Of a stretch of 64,000 nt of DNA, positions 23,177 through 34,176 are shown piece after piece (position 1 is the first letter of the stretch; each line of letters starts with the position of its first letter). The stretch is taken from the NCBI GenBank assembly GCA_037349105.1, contig JAYJMM010000103.1, positions 930,001 through 994,000 on the forward strand, written 5' to 3'. Source of the DNA: Limnomonas spitsbergensis (lineage: Eukaryota; Chlorophyta; Chlorophyceae; Chlamydomonadales). The notes under the pieces were generated by a model, which did no database searches, was not told where the DNA came from, and saw only the letters and a program-made list of their open reading frames with translations. Position numbers and translations under genes: made by a program.

Positions 23177-26100
23177 TTGAATTTCGGCCCCATGGTTTTT
23201 TCCGCCAGTGCATCCTGCAGCACGGCCCGCTGCCTCCACTTGCCGCCCCAACAGCGGATGACTAGCCAGCGCTGCGCCCCCACTTGCAGCGCATTACGAC
23301 TAACTCTTGCGTCCAGATCCTACCCTCAAGCGCCTCCCAGCAGACCCCTTCAAACGCCCTCAGCGGCGACAGCGCCCTCTTTACTTTTTCCTCCCCACCC
23401 CCAGCAACAGCGGCGGGTCCTCGCATGTTCGAACCCGCAAGATGGCGTGCCGCAGGGTAGCGACAGCAATAACGATAGCATCGATGACACCAGCTGCAGT
23501 GGGAGCAAAAGCCCAGCTGAGCATGAGGAGCCCGGCGCCAGCCTTTCCAATGCCATTCACTTCTCGCTGTCCGAGGTGGCGAAGATACAGGTGGGCAGTG
23601 CGAGTGTTTCTTTCGGCCATGCTTATCGTGATCAAAGCGGCATTGCTCATGGGAGCAAAGACATGGCATAAGCATGCGTGGGGGGAGGCGGGGAGCAAAT
23701 AAGGGACATGCATGAATGATAGGAGCGAGCATGGTAGGAGCGTGATTAGCAGGAACATGTATGGGATGAGAGTGCATGGGCAGAGTATGCATAGGAGAAG
23801 TGTCCGTGGGAGGAGTAAGCATGATAGGAGCATGCATGGGAGGAGTTTGTATGGGATGAGCATGCATGAGAGAGTGTGCATGGGAGAAGCTTGTATGGGA
23901 GGAGTGTGCAGGGGAGGGGTGTGCAGGGGAGGAGCATGCATGGGGGGAGTATGCATGGGAGGAGCATGCATGGGAGGAGCGTGCATGAGAGGAGCGTGCA
24001 TGAGAGGGGCTTGCATGGCAGGAGCGTGCATGGGGTAGCGTGCATGGGAGGGACAGGCATGGAATGAGCTTGCATGAGAGGGGCATGCATGGGTGGAGGG
24101 TACATGGGAGGGGCATGCATGGCTGGGGCATGCATGGCAGGAGCATGCATGGGGAGGCGTGCATGGGAGGAGCAGGCGAGAGGGGGGCATGCATGGCAAG
24201 TGCAGGCATGAGAGGAACGTGCTTGGGAGGGGGGTGCAAGAGAGGAACGTACATGTGAGGAGTATGCAGTGGAGGAGCGTTCATGGGGGATAGGATAAGG
24301 GGAGAGGCCTTGCTGCCCACCCCTCGCCCTGGCAGGGATGGAATGGACCCCTAGCTTAAGTGTAGGTTCGCTGTGTATTGTATGCGCAGATGCTGTAGCC
24401 ACCCTCCTCTTTCAATTCCCACCTGCCTCCTTTCTATGCAAACCACCGAACTGGTAAGCAACGATGCCTCCACTTGAGCCATGGGTGGGCGGGTGGGCGT
24501 GAAGATGCTTTAATTTTCTATTGACGCTTTTGCGAAAGAAGATAAATGTTGCCAGATTTCAGGGGCTCTTAATCTACGCACCATCCTATCCCTAACCCTT
24601 CACCATATAACCTTATCCCTGTCACTCCTGTCTGTCAGGGTCACAAACCCAACGCACGATGTTCCTAAACCCTTAACCATATGACCTTAACCCTGTCCTT
24701 CCCGGCTGTTAGGGTCACAAAGTCACGATCTTGTTTCTTAACACTTAACAATATAACCTACACCCCGCCCTTCCTGGCTGTCAGGGGCGCTCAACCAACA
24801 CACGATCCGGTTATGAACCCTAAATCATAAATCCCAAACCCTGTCCTTTCTGGCTGTCAGGGCCGAGGGGGGGGCAAAAACAAAAAAATCGACCCCATCC
24901 CCCTTTTTTGTAGAGCTTAACGAGAGCGTTCCATACCTGTTTTTTAAATGTATTTTCCCCGGGGGGGTGGGAGATATGGGGGGGCAAAGTTGGGGGAGGG
25001 GGGTGGGTGGTCCCCCCAAAAATCCGTTTTTGCCCCCAAACTTCGTATCTTTTTTTCTGTAGGTTTGTTGAGGCTGGCAGCGGCACCTATGTGTCCTCCT
25101 TGCCAACATGAGTCCATTTACATCGTAAAATGCTGCTTGAATTACCACTTGCCCCCCCCACACTGAGGGTTTGGCTCCATTGGACACACCCCGAAACCAG
25201 TGGAGTCATTCTTAGTTGACTGTTGGCATGTCATCACCCAGCGAATTGAGTATACGAGCAGAAGCGCCTTGATGAGCTGATCAAAAAACACCCCTTACAT
25301 GCCCTGTAATTTTCAATTTTGACTGATATATTTGAATTTTAATGGGTCCGGAGGCGGGGCTTGGGGTGGGTGGGTGGGTGGTAGGCTCGTTGGTTGTTTT
25401 ATTTGGGGATGGGGTCCCTGGCTTTTTTTGCCCCCCCCCCCCCCCCTCGGTCAGGGCCACAAACCCAACACACGATCCTGTTCTTAAACCCTAAACCATA
25501 CAGCCTAAACCCTGTCCTCCCCGGCTGTCAGGGGCGCTCCACCAACAGCACCAACCTCTTCTTAGTCAATGAGTCGGAGGATTCCTGGAGAAGGCTGGAT
25601 AAAAAGTGAGCACAAAAAGTGAGGGGAGGTGGGGGAGATCTGGTGAGGGGTGAGAGAATGCAAAGACAGGGTGGAGGGCGGCTGACGGTGGATGGGTAGA
25701 ACGTATAGCATATACTGCGAGGGTGCTTAGCGTTCCCCCACAATGTGTCTGAAAAGTGCTTAGCCTTCCCCCACAATGAATGTTTTTGGGAAGTGAAGGT
25801 TGTTCCTGAGGCAGGTGTTAAATGATATTTCGGGGGGGTGAAAGGCAGGTGAAAGGTGTCCTCTTATTGGGAGGTGAATCGCCTGGCCTCTGTGCCTCTG
25901 TCCATTTGTTGGGAGGGGAATTGCTTGTTCTTTAGGACCTTAACCCATTGCAGCAAGCTGATTTGGGTGCTGTACGGTTTAGAGTTTAGGTTCATACCTT
26001 GACGCTCCACCCTTCATGGGGTTGGGGTTTAGGCGTAGGTTCATACCTTGACGCTCGACCCTTCATGGGTTTAGGGGTTGGGGTTAAGGGGTATAGGTTC

Positions 26101-27656
26101 ATACCTTGACGCAGCACCCTTCATGGGTTTAGGGGTTGGGGTTAAGGGGTGTAGGTTCATACCTTGACACAGCACCCTTCATGGGGTTAGGGGTTAGGGG
26201 TTAGGGGTATAAGTTCATACCTTGACGCAGCACCCCTCAGGAAGTCACACCTTGATGCACCTCCCTGAACCCAAGCCCTGATCTGCCCCCCCCCCCCTCT
26301 GCAACCCCTCAGGGTCAATCAGTATCCCATACAGCGCAGCTTCACCGGGATAGGGCCGGGCGGAGACGGCTTTCGGGCGGAGATGCTGCAGGCGGTGGTG
26401 GAGGTGGTGGGGCCCGTGCACGTGGAGTGCATGAGTGAGCGGGCGTCTTCGAAGGGCTCTTATCTCAGCATTACAGTGAGGGGGAGGGGTTCTGGGGCAC
26501 GGGATCAGGGACGTCTTTTAAAGTTTGGGGGAGGTGTGGTGCTGGCGGTGGGAGGGGTGGTGGGGCCGGTGCAGGTTGAGTGCATGAGTGAGCGGGTTTC
26601 CTTAAAAGGGCTCTTACCTCAGCATCTCGGTATGGGGAGGAATTAGGAATTGTCTCTTAAAGTTTTTTTAATTAATTTATTTGTGTTTTTCAGAAAACCA
26701 GTTCGCAGGGGGTAAATGTATGAGGATTTGTGGATGTATGAGAAAATGTCTCTTGCACAAACGCCAAACCCTAAGCCACAAAGTGTCTTTTGCACAAACC
26801 CTTAATCCAAATATTTCACACCCACTTGCGCTGGCCCTGTGCTGGGACCATCCTGTCCACCGACGCTGACGGCGTCTCACCCACACCTATTTTAACTCGT
26901 ACCGTACAGCATTATCTTTCAGGGTTAAGGTTAGACTTGTACCGTACAGCATTCTCTTTTTTGCCTTGTTTTCCAGCTAATGACCTCGTGTCTACACTTT
27001 CTCAAGACCAGATGGGGGGGTGGGCAGGAAATTAATTGATGTCCAATACTTGATCTTGATGTTTGAAATGATTTGCAAATGATTGCAGATTGGACCTGTG
27101 TGGGTGGAGTCCTGCGACCAGGTGGGTTGAGTGAGATGGGTGGGTAGTGGATTGAGGGGGAGGGCAGGGAGAGGGTGTCAGTGGGTTGAGTAGAGGGGTG
27201 GGGCAGGGAGAGGGTGTCAGTGGGTTGAGTGGGGCGGGGGAAGGGAGAGGGTGTGCAGTGGGTTGAGTTGGGGGGGGTGGAGGGAGAGGGTGTGCATTGG
27301 GTTGAGTTGGGGGGGGGGGGAGGGAAGGGGTCTGCAGTGGGTTGAGCAATTTGGATCTATCATTGTATATGCGGGATGTGACTGTTGTAGCTGAGCTGTA
27401 GCCGAAGCACTTGGAAATAAAATGGGTATGTTGCACATCCTGCGGATATAGCAGATCCCAGTAACTGATCTAGCTGTACGGGTGTAGCAGATCCCAGCAG
27501 CTGATCCAGCTGTACGGGTATAGCAGAATCCAGTAACTGATCTAGCTGTACAGGTAGCTGGCATACAAAGTGTGTTGCCCCTCCTGCCGATCTGAGCAGG
27601 TGATCCAGATCTATGGGAAGCTCAAGGAGGTGGCTGGCATCAAGTGGATCATCTGA
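23177..27656 (+). CDS. DUF493 / YbeD-like protein, probably plastid-targeted, 5 exons
   Basis: Exons: 23177-23590, 25532-25605, 26313-26475, 27089-27121, 27600-27656. All phases are consistent (0, 0, 2, 0, 0), giving about 246 residues. Exon 1 is rich in Ser/Ala/Pro/Arg and low in acidic residues until Asp/Ser-rich stretches, which looks like a chloroplast transit peptide; the ATG at 23192 is an alternative start. Exon 3 carries the family core: QYPIQRSFTGIGPGGDGF then a hydrophobic helix and ERASSKGSYLSIT. Exons 4 and 5 add IGPVWVESCDQ and VIQIYGKLKEVAGIKWII with a TGA stop. The pattern (YP, IG, SSxGxYxS, QV.xIY, short hydrophobic end) is that of DUF493, including land-plant plastid members. 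Function is unknown; bacterial YbeD has an ACT-like fold. The start lies 481 bp from the divergent ACBP gene. Confidence 0.8.
23700..24295. repeat. GCATGCATGGGAGGA minisatellite in DUF493 intron 1
   Basis: About 35-40 degenerate units of about 15 bp built on CATGCATGGGAGGAG. Open frames on both strands here (Met/His/Pro-rich) are artefacts. Confidence 0.85.
24600..25532 (+). repeat. Acceptor echoes of DUF493 exon 2
   Basis: Five decayed copies of CCTGTC..CCGGCTGTCAGGGGC with ACCAACA (about 24620, 24700, 24770, 24855, 25450) precede the functional acceptor at 25531. A segment at 24880-25060 is shared with 63885-64000. Confidence 0.75.
24880..25060. repeat. Dispersed repeat shared with the right end of the window
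   Basis: GTAGAGCTT.ACGAGAGC.TTCCATA and GG.GATATGG.GGGGCAAAG occur here and at 63910-64000, so the family is repeated about 39 kb apart. Confidence 0.55.
26525..26645 (+). repeat. Donor-side echo of DUF493 exon 3
   Basis: The end of exon 3 (GTGGTGGGGCC.GTGCA.GT then GAGTGCATGAGTGAGCGG, AAGGGCTCTTA.CTCAGCAT) is repeated once at 26555-26630. Substitutions remove the SSKGSYLS codons and the donor. Confidence 0.85.
27150..27345. repeat. GTGGGTTGAG minisatellite in DUF493 intron 4
   Basis: About six units of GGCAGGGAGAGGGTGTCAGT and GGGTTGAG start shortly after the exon 4 donor at 27122, whose context (CAG|GTGGGTTGAG) they repeat. Confidence 0.8.
27430..27600 (+). repeat. Acceptor echoes of DUF493 exon 5
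   Basis: Three units of about 54 bp carry TAGCAGATCCCAG and TGATC.AGCTGTACGGGT, degenerate versions of the real GAGCAG|GTGATCCAGATCTATGGG at 27592-27618. Confidence 0.6.
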
Positions 27657-29065
27657 TATAGATCTTGGACGTGGATATGGATCCAGATCTGCCAAATTAC
27701 GGCCTCGAGGACAAGGATCTGGGGATGAGATCTGGATCTTTGAGATCTGGGACCAAGTGTTTGCAGTGCTACAATAAGGCATCAAGTGTGAACATACAGT
27801 TGGGGAATGTGAACATGCAGCACACTTGCAGCCTCCATGGATCTGGATGTTGACGTTATTTTATTGCCCCGCTCCTCCCCGCCCTGCCCCACACCCTGCG
27901 TTTAGGGTGGAGGGCAGTTTGTGCCCCACACCCTGGGTATGGGGTGGAGGTTCGTTTGTGCCCGACAGCCTGGGCTGAGGTTGGAGGGAAATTGGTTCCC
28001 GTCCCGTCCCTTCCTGCCGTGCTCAGGGTTCAGGGCTGGCTGTGCCCCGTCCCGTCCCACCATGCCCTTTGCCCGTCCGGGCGCACGATATCGGCCGGAT
28101 GAATAAAGAATTACACGGACGAATTGAGTGAATGGGCGATCATCAGTTTGATGCTGAAGGTATCAGAACAGCTCCGGCCGGGAGCCCCTGTCGGGACTTT
28201 CGGTGTTTTCTTGTTTCCACTCTATATATCTTTGGCCACCGATCGGGGCTGTCATTTCACTGATCAGAAGGTGATGTTGCAATAGTAGGAGTCATGCTGC
28301 CAGCTCAGCAGCCAGCTGGCGGATGTTGCTGTGAATGTGTATGAGGATGTTGCAGTATTAAGGATCAGCAGCCGTATGGTGCATGGTGTGGGGGATGTTG
28401 CAATAGTGGATTTCAGGATGCCAGCTCATGGGTGCCAGCCTGGGAATGTTGCGGTAGTGGCAATCAGGCTGCCAGCTCAATAACCAGCGGCAGGGACCTC
28501 CCGAGTGCCATTTTTTATGAGGGTGTGCACAGCTGTTTGTGATCTTGCCATGCGCCCTCGCGCGGCTGCGAGCTGCTAACGATGCTGCTGTACCTGTTGT
28601 GCATTGGGCTGCCCGTCCTGTGTTCGTGTCCGTTTTTTTAATGAAAAAATGGAATTGATTGGGGGCGTTGTCAATTGCGTGCAGGGACGTTTCCCGCCGC
28701 TCCACATCTGGCAGGCTCACTTTCGCTGAATGAATCGCTGTAGAGCTTGATGGTTTTGTGGCACTGTCAATGACGGTATACCTTAAGGCCCTGTCCAAAA
28801 GGCTCGGCCGCATGGGCGCCCGAAAAAGGGGTCAATGACGTTACACGTATGGGCCTTTTCCTCTTTGTTTTGTCTGCCCCTTTTTAGTTCGGCGCCCACG
28901 CGGCCGAGCCTTTTTGAGCAGGGGCCAGAGGTGTAACGTTTTTGACACCTCTGGGACATGCACAAGAAGGCTCGGCCGCATGGGCGCCCCCAAGAAGAGG
29001 TGAAACAAATATATTTGTATACGCAAACAAGTGCTTGTATTAAGAAATGAAGCCGCCTATTTTGA
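27657..29065. other. Intergenic region with short repeats
   Basis: Holds CCCACACCCTG-type repeats (27880-28110), repeated GGATGTTGC segments (28270-28460) and copies of the MITE-like family after 28790. No exon supported. Confidence 0.4.
28890..28989. mobile_element. MITE-like foldback element
   Basis: Terminal inverted repeats GGCGCCCACGCGGCCGAGCC and its near-perfect complement (AAGGCTCGGCCGCATGGGCG) bound a roughly 100-bp element with an internal AGAGGTGTAACG motif. Relatives containing GCCGAGCCTT...GCAGGGCCCAGAGGTG...AACGTCATTGAC lie at about 50-170, 340-400, 690-745, 935-975, 1820-1870, 28790-28860 and 29720-29805 in both orientations. Confidence 0.6.
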
Positions 29066-29605
29066 CCGAAGCATGGGACATGGCCACTGGGGTAAAAGAG
29101 GGAAAGAAAGCTACCTGCATGGGACATGGCCACTGGGGTAAAAGAGGGAAAGAAAGCTACCTGCATGGGACATGGCCACTGGGGTAAAAGAGGGAAAGAA
29201 AGCTACCTGCATGGGACATGGCCACTGGGGTAAAAGAGGGAAAGAAAGCTACCTGCATGGGACATGGCCACTGGGGTAAAAGAGGGAAAGAAAGCTACCT
29301 GCATGGGACATGGCCACTGGGGTAAAAGAGGGAAAGAAAGCTACCTGCATGGGACATGGCTACTGGGGTAAAAGAGGGAAAGAAAGCTACCTGCATGGGA
29401 CATGGCCACTGGGGTAAAAGAGGGAAAGAAAGCTACCTGCATGGGACATGGCTACTGGGGTAAAAGAGGGAAAGAAAGCTACCTGCATGGGACATGGCTA
29501 CTGGGGTAAAAGAGGGAAAGAAAGCTACCTGCATGGGACATGGCCACTGGGGTAAAAGAGGGAAAGAAAGCTACCTGCATGGGACATGGCTACCGGGGCA
29601 TAAAG
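29066..29605. repeat. 46-bp tandem array, about 12 units
   Basis: Units contain CATGGGACATGGCCACTGGG, GTAAAAGAGG and GAAAGAAAGCTACCTG. Copies are nearly identical, differing mainly at one base (GGCCACT/GGCTACT), which implies recent amplification. Confidence 0.94.
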
Positions 29606-30464
29606 AGTGTCCCAACTGGTGGGCGTTTTCCGGGTGCTCTAGGGGCTGCTGCTTTGGTGGCAGCCCCCATGCAATGGCGGTTTTGATAGGGTGTATCTAC
29701 CCATATGTATGCAGCCACAGAGGTGTAACGCCATTACACCATTTGTTAATGACGTCACACCTCTGGGCCCTGCTTATAGGAAGCTCGGTCACATCGGCAA
29801 GCGGCGTAGCTGCGGCACATACCAATACCGGTACTTGGTGTCGCAATCTTCGTTCAATTTGCAACAATCCTCCGTGCATCCTTCAATGGGTGCCGAGAGA
29901 TGCACGGAGGAATTGGGCTTGCGCTCTCCTGATGGTGCGGTGTGGGGCGATGTGCCATGCACCAAGACATTGATGCACCGCCAAACAAAGCTACCATGCC
30001 TGGGTGTCATCGTAATGCCCATGGAGGGCACGTGGAATGACCTGTTCTGGCGTTCCACATGCTACCATAGCGTTCCTGACACCAGAAGATGGCTCCCCCC
30101 ACTGGAGTGTCCTTCGCATCGACGTGGTACTTGTTTATTTGTGTAGTCCTTGGTCAGACCAAAGTTGGTCATATCATCATATGCTGATGTGCTGTGAGCA
30201 GCTGTGGGGCATGCTCCCCAGACACAGCCTTTAGCCTTTAGCTGATCCATCTGGAAGGGGACCAAATATGTACATGGCTCCTGGCATGGGAGTGCTAGGC
30301 ACAAAATCAGGCATCACAACGTGTAGTGAGTGGTTATAGGCCCCGGTTCTATTACGGCTAGTGCATATGGGGGAAGACCTTTGTATTGTGGAGTCTGTCT
30401 TTGTATGAACAGAGAAGGTGCGGTGAAACAGGTTTTGGCTGCATTCATTATAGGGGACTCCGAA

Positions 30465-30625
30465 CGTTTACTGCCAAACACTAGTTCACTGCCAAAGTTC
30501 ACTGCCAAACACTACTTCACTGCCAATGTTCACTGCGAAGCACTACATAGTTCAAGTACACTGCCAAACACTAGTTCACTGCCAAAGTTCACTGCCAAAC
30601 ACTAGTTCACTGCCAAACACTAACA
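30465..30625. repeat. AGTTCACTGCCAAACACT repeat
   Basis: Seven or eight irregular units of 17-26 bp; no coding signal. Confidence 0.75.
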
Positions 30626-30658
30626 TGTCACAATTTAAGGGCAATTAACAGCTAGTGA

Positions 30659-31155
30659 CTATGAAAGATCTCTGACCCCAGCCACGGTTCCTAGCAGCTT
30701 TGTTCTTATCAGCCTTATCAGCTTCAATTGTGTAATCAGCTGCTGGGCTTGGGCGGTGGTTGGATCACTGTCCACAAATCTGTCGTACACGGCATGCACT
30801 GGCTGAAATGTCGTAATTAACAGAATTACATGATCAAAAATGGGCGTGGGTTTGAGGGAATGAGATAGATTAAAATCTGGAAAAAGAAAACTGGAAAGTG
30901 GAGAGCACCCAACAGGCATGTGAGAGCAAAGAATACAACATGCAAAAAAATGAGAATGGAGACGAAAGTGCCCAAGATCATGCTTGCAAGTGCATCCAAG
31001 CGGGCAAAGGCGGGGGCAACATTGTGGGATGCACGAATGAAAAGCAATTTGACAATGCGTGAACGATATGTGCTGCATAAGCATGATAGGCCTAGCCTCT
31101 TAGCTAGTTGGAGCTCAATTGCAATGTGTGAGTCACAAAGGGCATGCCTGACCTG
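30659..31155 (-). CDS. Unidentified exons (possible terminal exons of a minus-strand gene)
   Basis: The segment 30659-30802 follows a TTTCAG acceptor and encodes 47 residues (PVHAVYDRFVDSDPTTAQAQ, then a Leu/Ile/Lys-rich helix) to a stop. Upstream, about 31155-30880, a frame after a CTCAG acceptor reads HALCDSHIAIELQLAKRLGL and later a hydrophobic run (MILGTFVSILIFLHVV). I do not recognise either. They could belong to cargo of the adjacent Helitron-like element or be a decayed host gene. Confidence 0.25.
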
Positions 31156-31578
31156 AGATGTACCCTTGTTTAAGCCTTGGAGGAGACCGTGGATTTACTT
31201 CAGCTGGGCTGCAGTTGCAGGCTTGTCTTGTGCAACGGAGGCAGCTGAGACTGTCATACTCGAAATAAGGGCTGAGGCTGCAGCCTTGCTTGCAGGCATA
31301 ACAAACTTGTCACCCAGCCGCCCTCGTGAGAGGGTGAGCTGCGGCTCCGTAGGGGGTACGTCATCTGACTTGTTCTGCACACCCTACTCCACGATGTGGT
31401 CACTTATCAGCTCCTTGGCCTCCAAAATTGTACAGCCTGAGCATGAATGGACAGGTAAATCAAGGGACAGGGTGAATAAGCAGGTAAATTAGGCAGGGTG
31501 AATAAGCAGGCAAATAATGAGGTCTGGTAAATTGACAGGTCATTGACACTACTTGGCAGAAAATAAGGGACAGCTAAA

Positions 31579-33260
31579 TTAGGGGACAGGAGAATTCATA
31601 GAAGGGGCAAATAATGAAATAGAATGTTCACCTGGTGGCAGCGTCAGACCAATCTGTGACGCCTTGAGGCGCTGTCTTCCTAAAGCAGGACTGGAGCCCT
31701 CATGACCCAGCTTAAAGGCATTGAACGCATCCTTCTTCTCATCAATAAGGTCGCTGGCTTCGGCGTAGGTGAACGTCTTTATGAAGAACGATTTACCAGT
31801 GCCTCCGTCCTGGACCTTGGATTCGATAAAGACGAGGCAGAGCCGGTTTTTTCGATGCATCTCCAATTGCTTTTAGAGCTGCAGCCTGCTCGGGGGACTT
31901 GAACAACATATTTATGTCGAGGGCAACAGCTTCGATTGGTTTGGTCGGTGAGTACATGCGCTTTAGAACCGATTTGAAAAAGGCATTTACAGCATCAAGG
32001 GGTTTAGTCAACATGGTAGCGTGCATATCATCACCTTCCATTGCACTTGCAGGGTCAGCTATGATATTCTTGGAGGCTTGAATGGGGCCCTCACTCTCCA
32101 TGAAAGACACAGCATTTTTTACTTGCCAATCCTCCCACTGAAATCTCCTACCTTCCTTGACATAAGTCTGCATAAGCTCTGCGTCTGTGCTCCACACATT
32201 ATGCAGGACTGCAGACTCATGCCAACCCTTAGTTTTATTTAATTTTCGCATACCATGTATCACAGGGTTTAACATGTCATGGTGTGAGGACTGGGGTTTA
32301 GCTCGAGACAACTCGTTGTACCAGAAGTTTTCACCTGCTTGGGGGAAGTAGGCACAAATGACAGGGACAGTGGGTGAGGAAACCAATACAACAGTCATGC
32401 CATTTTTATCAATGTGCCTAACACGGTCCTTACCTAGGCTTTGGCAGATGAGGCAGTGTGAACCTCATATTTACGGAAATATTCCTCAAGGTTTAGATCT
32501 GCCATGGCAGCGGGCCGAGCAAAATACTTCTCCACCATGGGAGTTGTATCAGCTCTATGCATGGCTCGTTTAAAAAACTGGGCAGTTGGGGATTTAATAC
32601 TGACATGCACAAATAAACTTGTGTGTGCCAGGGTGTAGGACAAAGTCAAAATATTGCAGGTTCCAGGCAGCTTCAGGAGTTGTTATGATATGAGTGTGGA
32701 CACAAGCAGCAGATGCAGTCACCACTCCAGCACTTACCTCTTCGGGGAGTCCAAAGGCTGCCTTGTTATCAGCAGTGAGGTTGCACTTACCATGTGTATC
32801 AACCTAGACCAAGTATTTCATTAGGTATTTTATCCTGACAGTTGCACTAGCTCTCTGGAGGTGGCAGTGTCCACCCCACTGGAGAAGCAGGCCAGGGTGG
32901 TAGTTCACAATGAACTGGTCAGCCTTGGAGCGGCGAGGGTAGCGCCAGCGATCCATAATAGGGCAAAGGAAGGCTTTTTTAGTTATGGGTTCAGGGAACC
33001 CTTTGGTGCACATGCCTTGGTCATTCTTGCAAGCTCCATTGTGCTTTTTACAATCATGCATCATCATACAGGTCATAACCAAATGATACACACTCTTCCA
33101 GAATGGCTTAGCGCACTCAGGGTACATGTTCAGGTCAGGCACAACAGCAGTGATTTCATTGTTTAACAGCTCAACATCATCACGTCCAGTCATCCATATA
33201 GCAATGTGCGCATGGGCTGAGCCTCGAGACTGGAACTCGATCTTACCAACCCAGTACCTA
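31579..33260 (-). pseudogene. Helitron-like Rep/helicase remnant
   Basis: Reading on the minus strand, 33260-32800 gives IEFQSRGSAHAHIAIW, with the His-x-His motif of Helitron Rep nucleases. It is followed by CTKGFPEPITKK and YPRRSKADQFIVNYHPGLLL, then IKYLMKYLV, matching the Rep-proximal domain of Helitron proteins. Downstream (32398-31793) is a long frame ending near LFKSPEQAAALKAI...YRIQGPG. The P-loop GGTGKSFFIKTF follows in a different frame (31579-31866), so a one-base shift splits the Walker A region. A stop lies just upstream of the Rep motif. No TC...CTRR termini were identified. It is most likely a decayed element. Confidence 0.6.
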
Positions 33261-34176
33261 CTTTACCTTCCTGAAGATGGAACTGTCTCGCTTAGTCGCT
33301 TGCCAAGGTGTCGATTAAGAAACCACTGATGTCGCAAGGCAAACAACATATTGACTTCAGATGGAGCTTTAGTAAACAGGTTTTTTAAGCTACGATCTGT
33401 CCATTTAACTCTGGGCTGCAGCTCAGCTAATTAGCACGTCTTGGTCCTCTGCGATGAATAGCTGGTATTTATGCGCCTCGCGTGGCGGGAGATATCATAC
33501 TGATTCAAATTTGGCGGGAGCTGCAACGCCAGATGACGACGACGATTTCGACTTCACATTCGTCGCATCCCGACACTACTCACAGGGACGCGGGCGGACC
33601 GCGGGCAGTGACCAGCATCGGCTGGCAGTGCGAGGTATGAAGTGTGTGAACACAGTTTGAATCCCAGCTGTCAGCTGTGACAGGCACTGTCCCTGGCAGT
33701 CATGGCTGTTCACTCTCTGGCGCACGGTTTCCTCTCGCTGTTCCACTCGATTTGGTGTGATACCTAACAGTAGCTAAATACACCAGCGATGTTGATGTTC
33801 GCATTCATACGAGGTCGTGGTGACGAGCGTTGGCCAGCGATGACTGGCTGACGACGCGTCGGTTGCAGTCGGTTTGTACATCAAAATGGGCTCTTGAATC
33901 TACTATGGTGCCGTACGCGAGGGAATTGTACATCAAAATGGGCTCTTAAATAATAGACCGGGGCAATCATAACAAGTAGGCCAAATTTCAGTTTTCATTA
34001 GTTGCAGCGATTGGACCATCCTTACGTCATGGATGCATCACGACTCTTACTTCATTCGAGGAAGGATGTTTGAGATCTAGAGCATGGGTTTATACCTTGG
34101 GCACAAAATTCTGTAGGGATCTCCTTTATGGGAGACTGCAAAAAATTGTGCCTAGGAAAAAATGTGACTAAAAAAA
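33261..34176. other. No gene seen
   Basis: Unique-looking AT-moderate sequence between the Helitron-like remnant and the inverted-repeat element. A short repeated phrase (ACATCAAAATGGGCTCTT) occurs at about 33880 and 33929. A 68-codon plus frame at 33454 has no recognisable motif. Confidence 0.3.

Noticed and set aside
23262..24402. Minus-strand Pro/His/Cys-rich frames of 218-352 codons
   Set aside because: Driven by the GCATGCATGGGAGGA repeat and antisense to DUF493 exon 1.
29066..29605. CRISPR-like look of evenly spaced repeats
   Set aside because: Contiguous tandem units with no unique spacers in a eukaryotic context.
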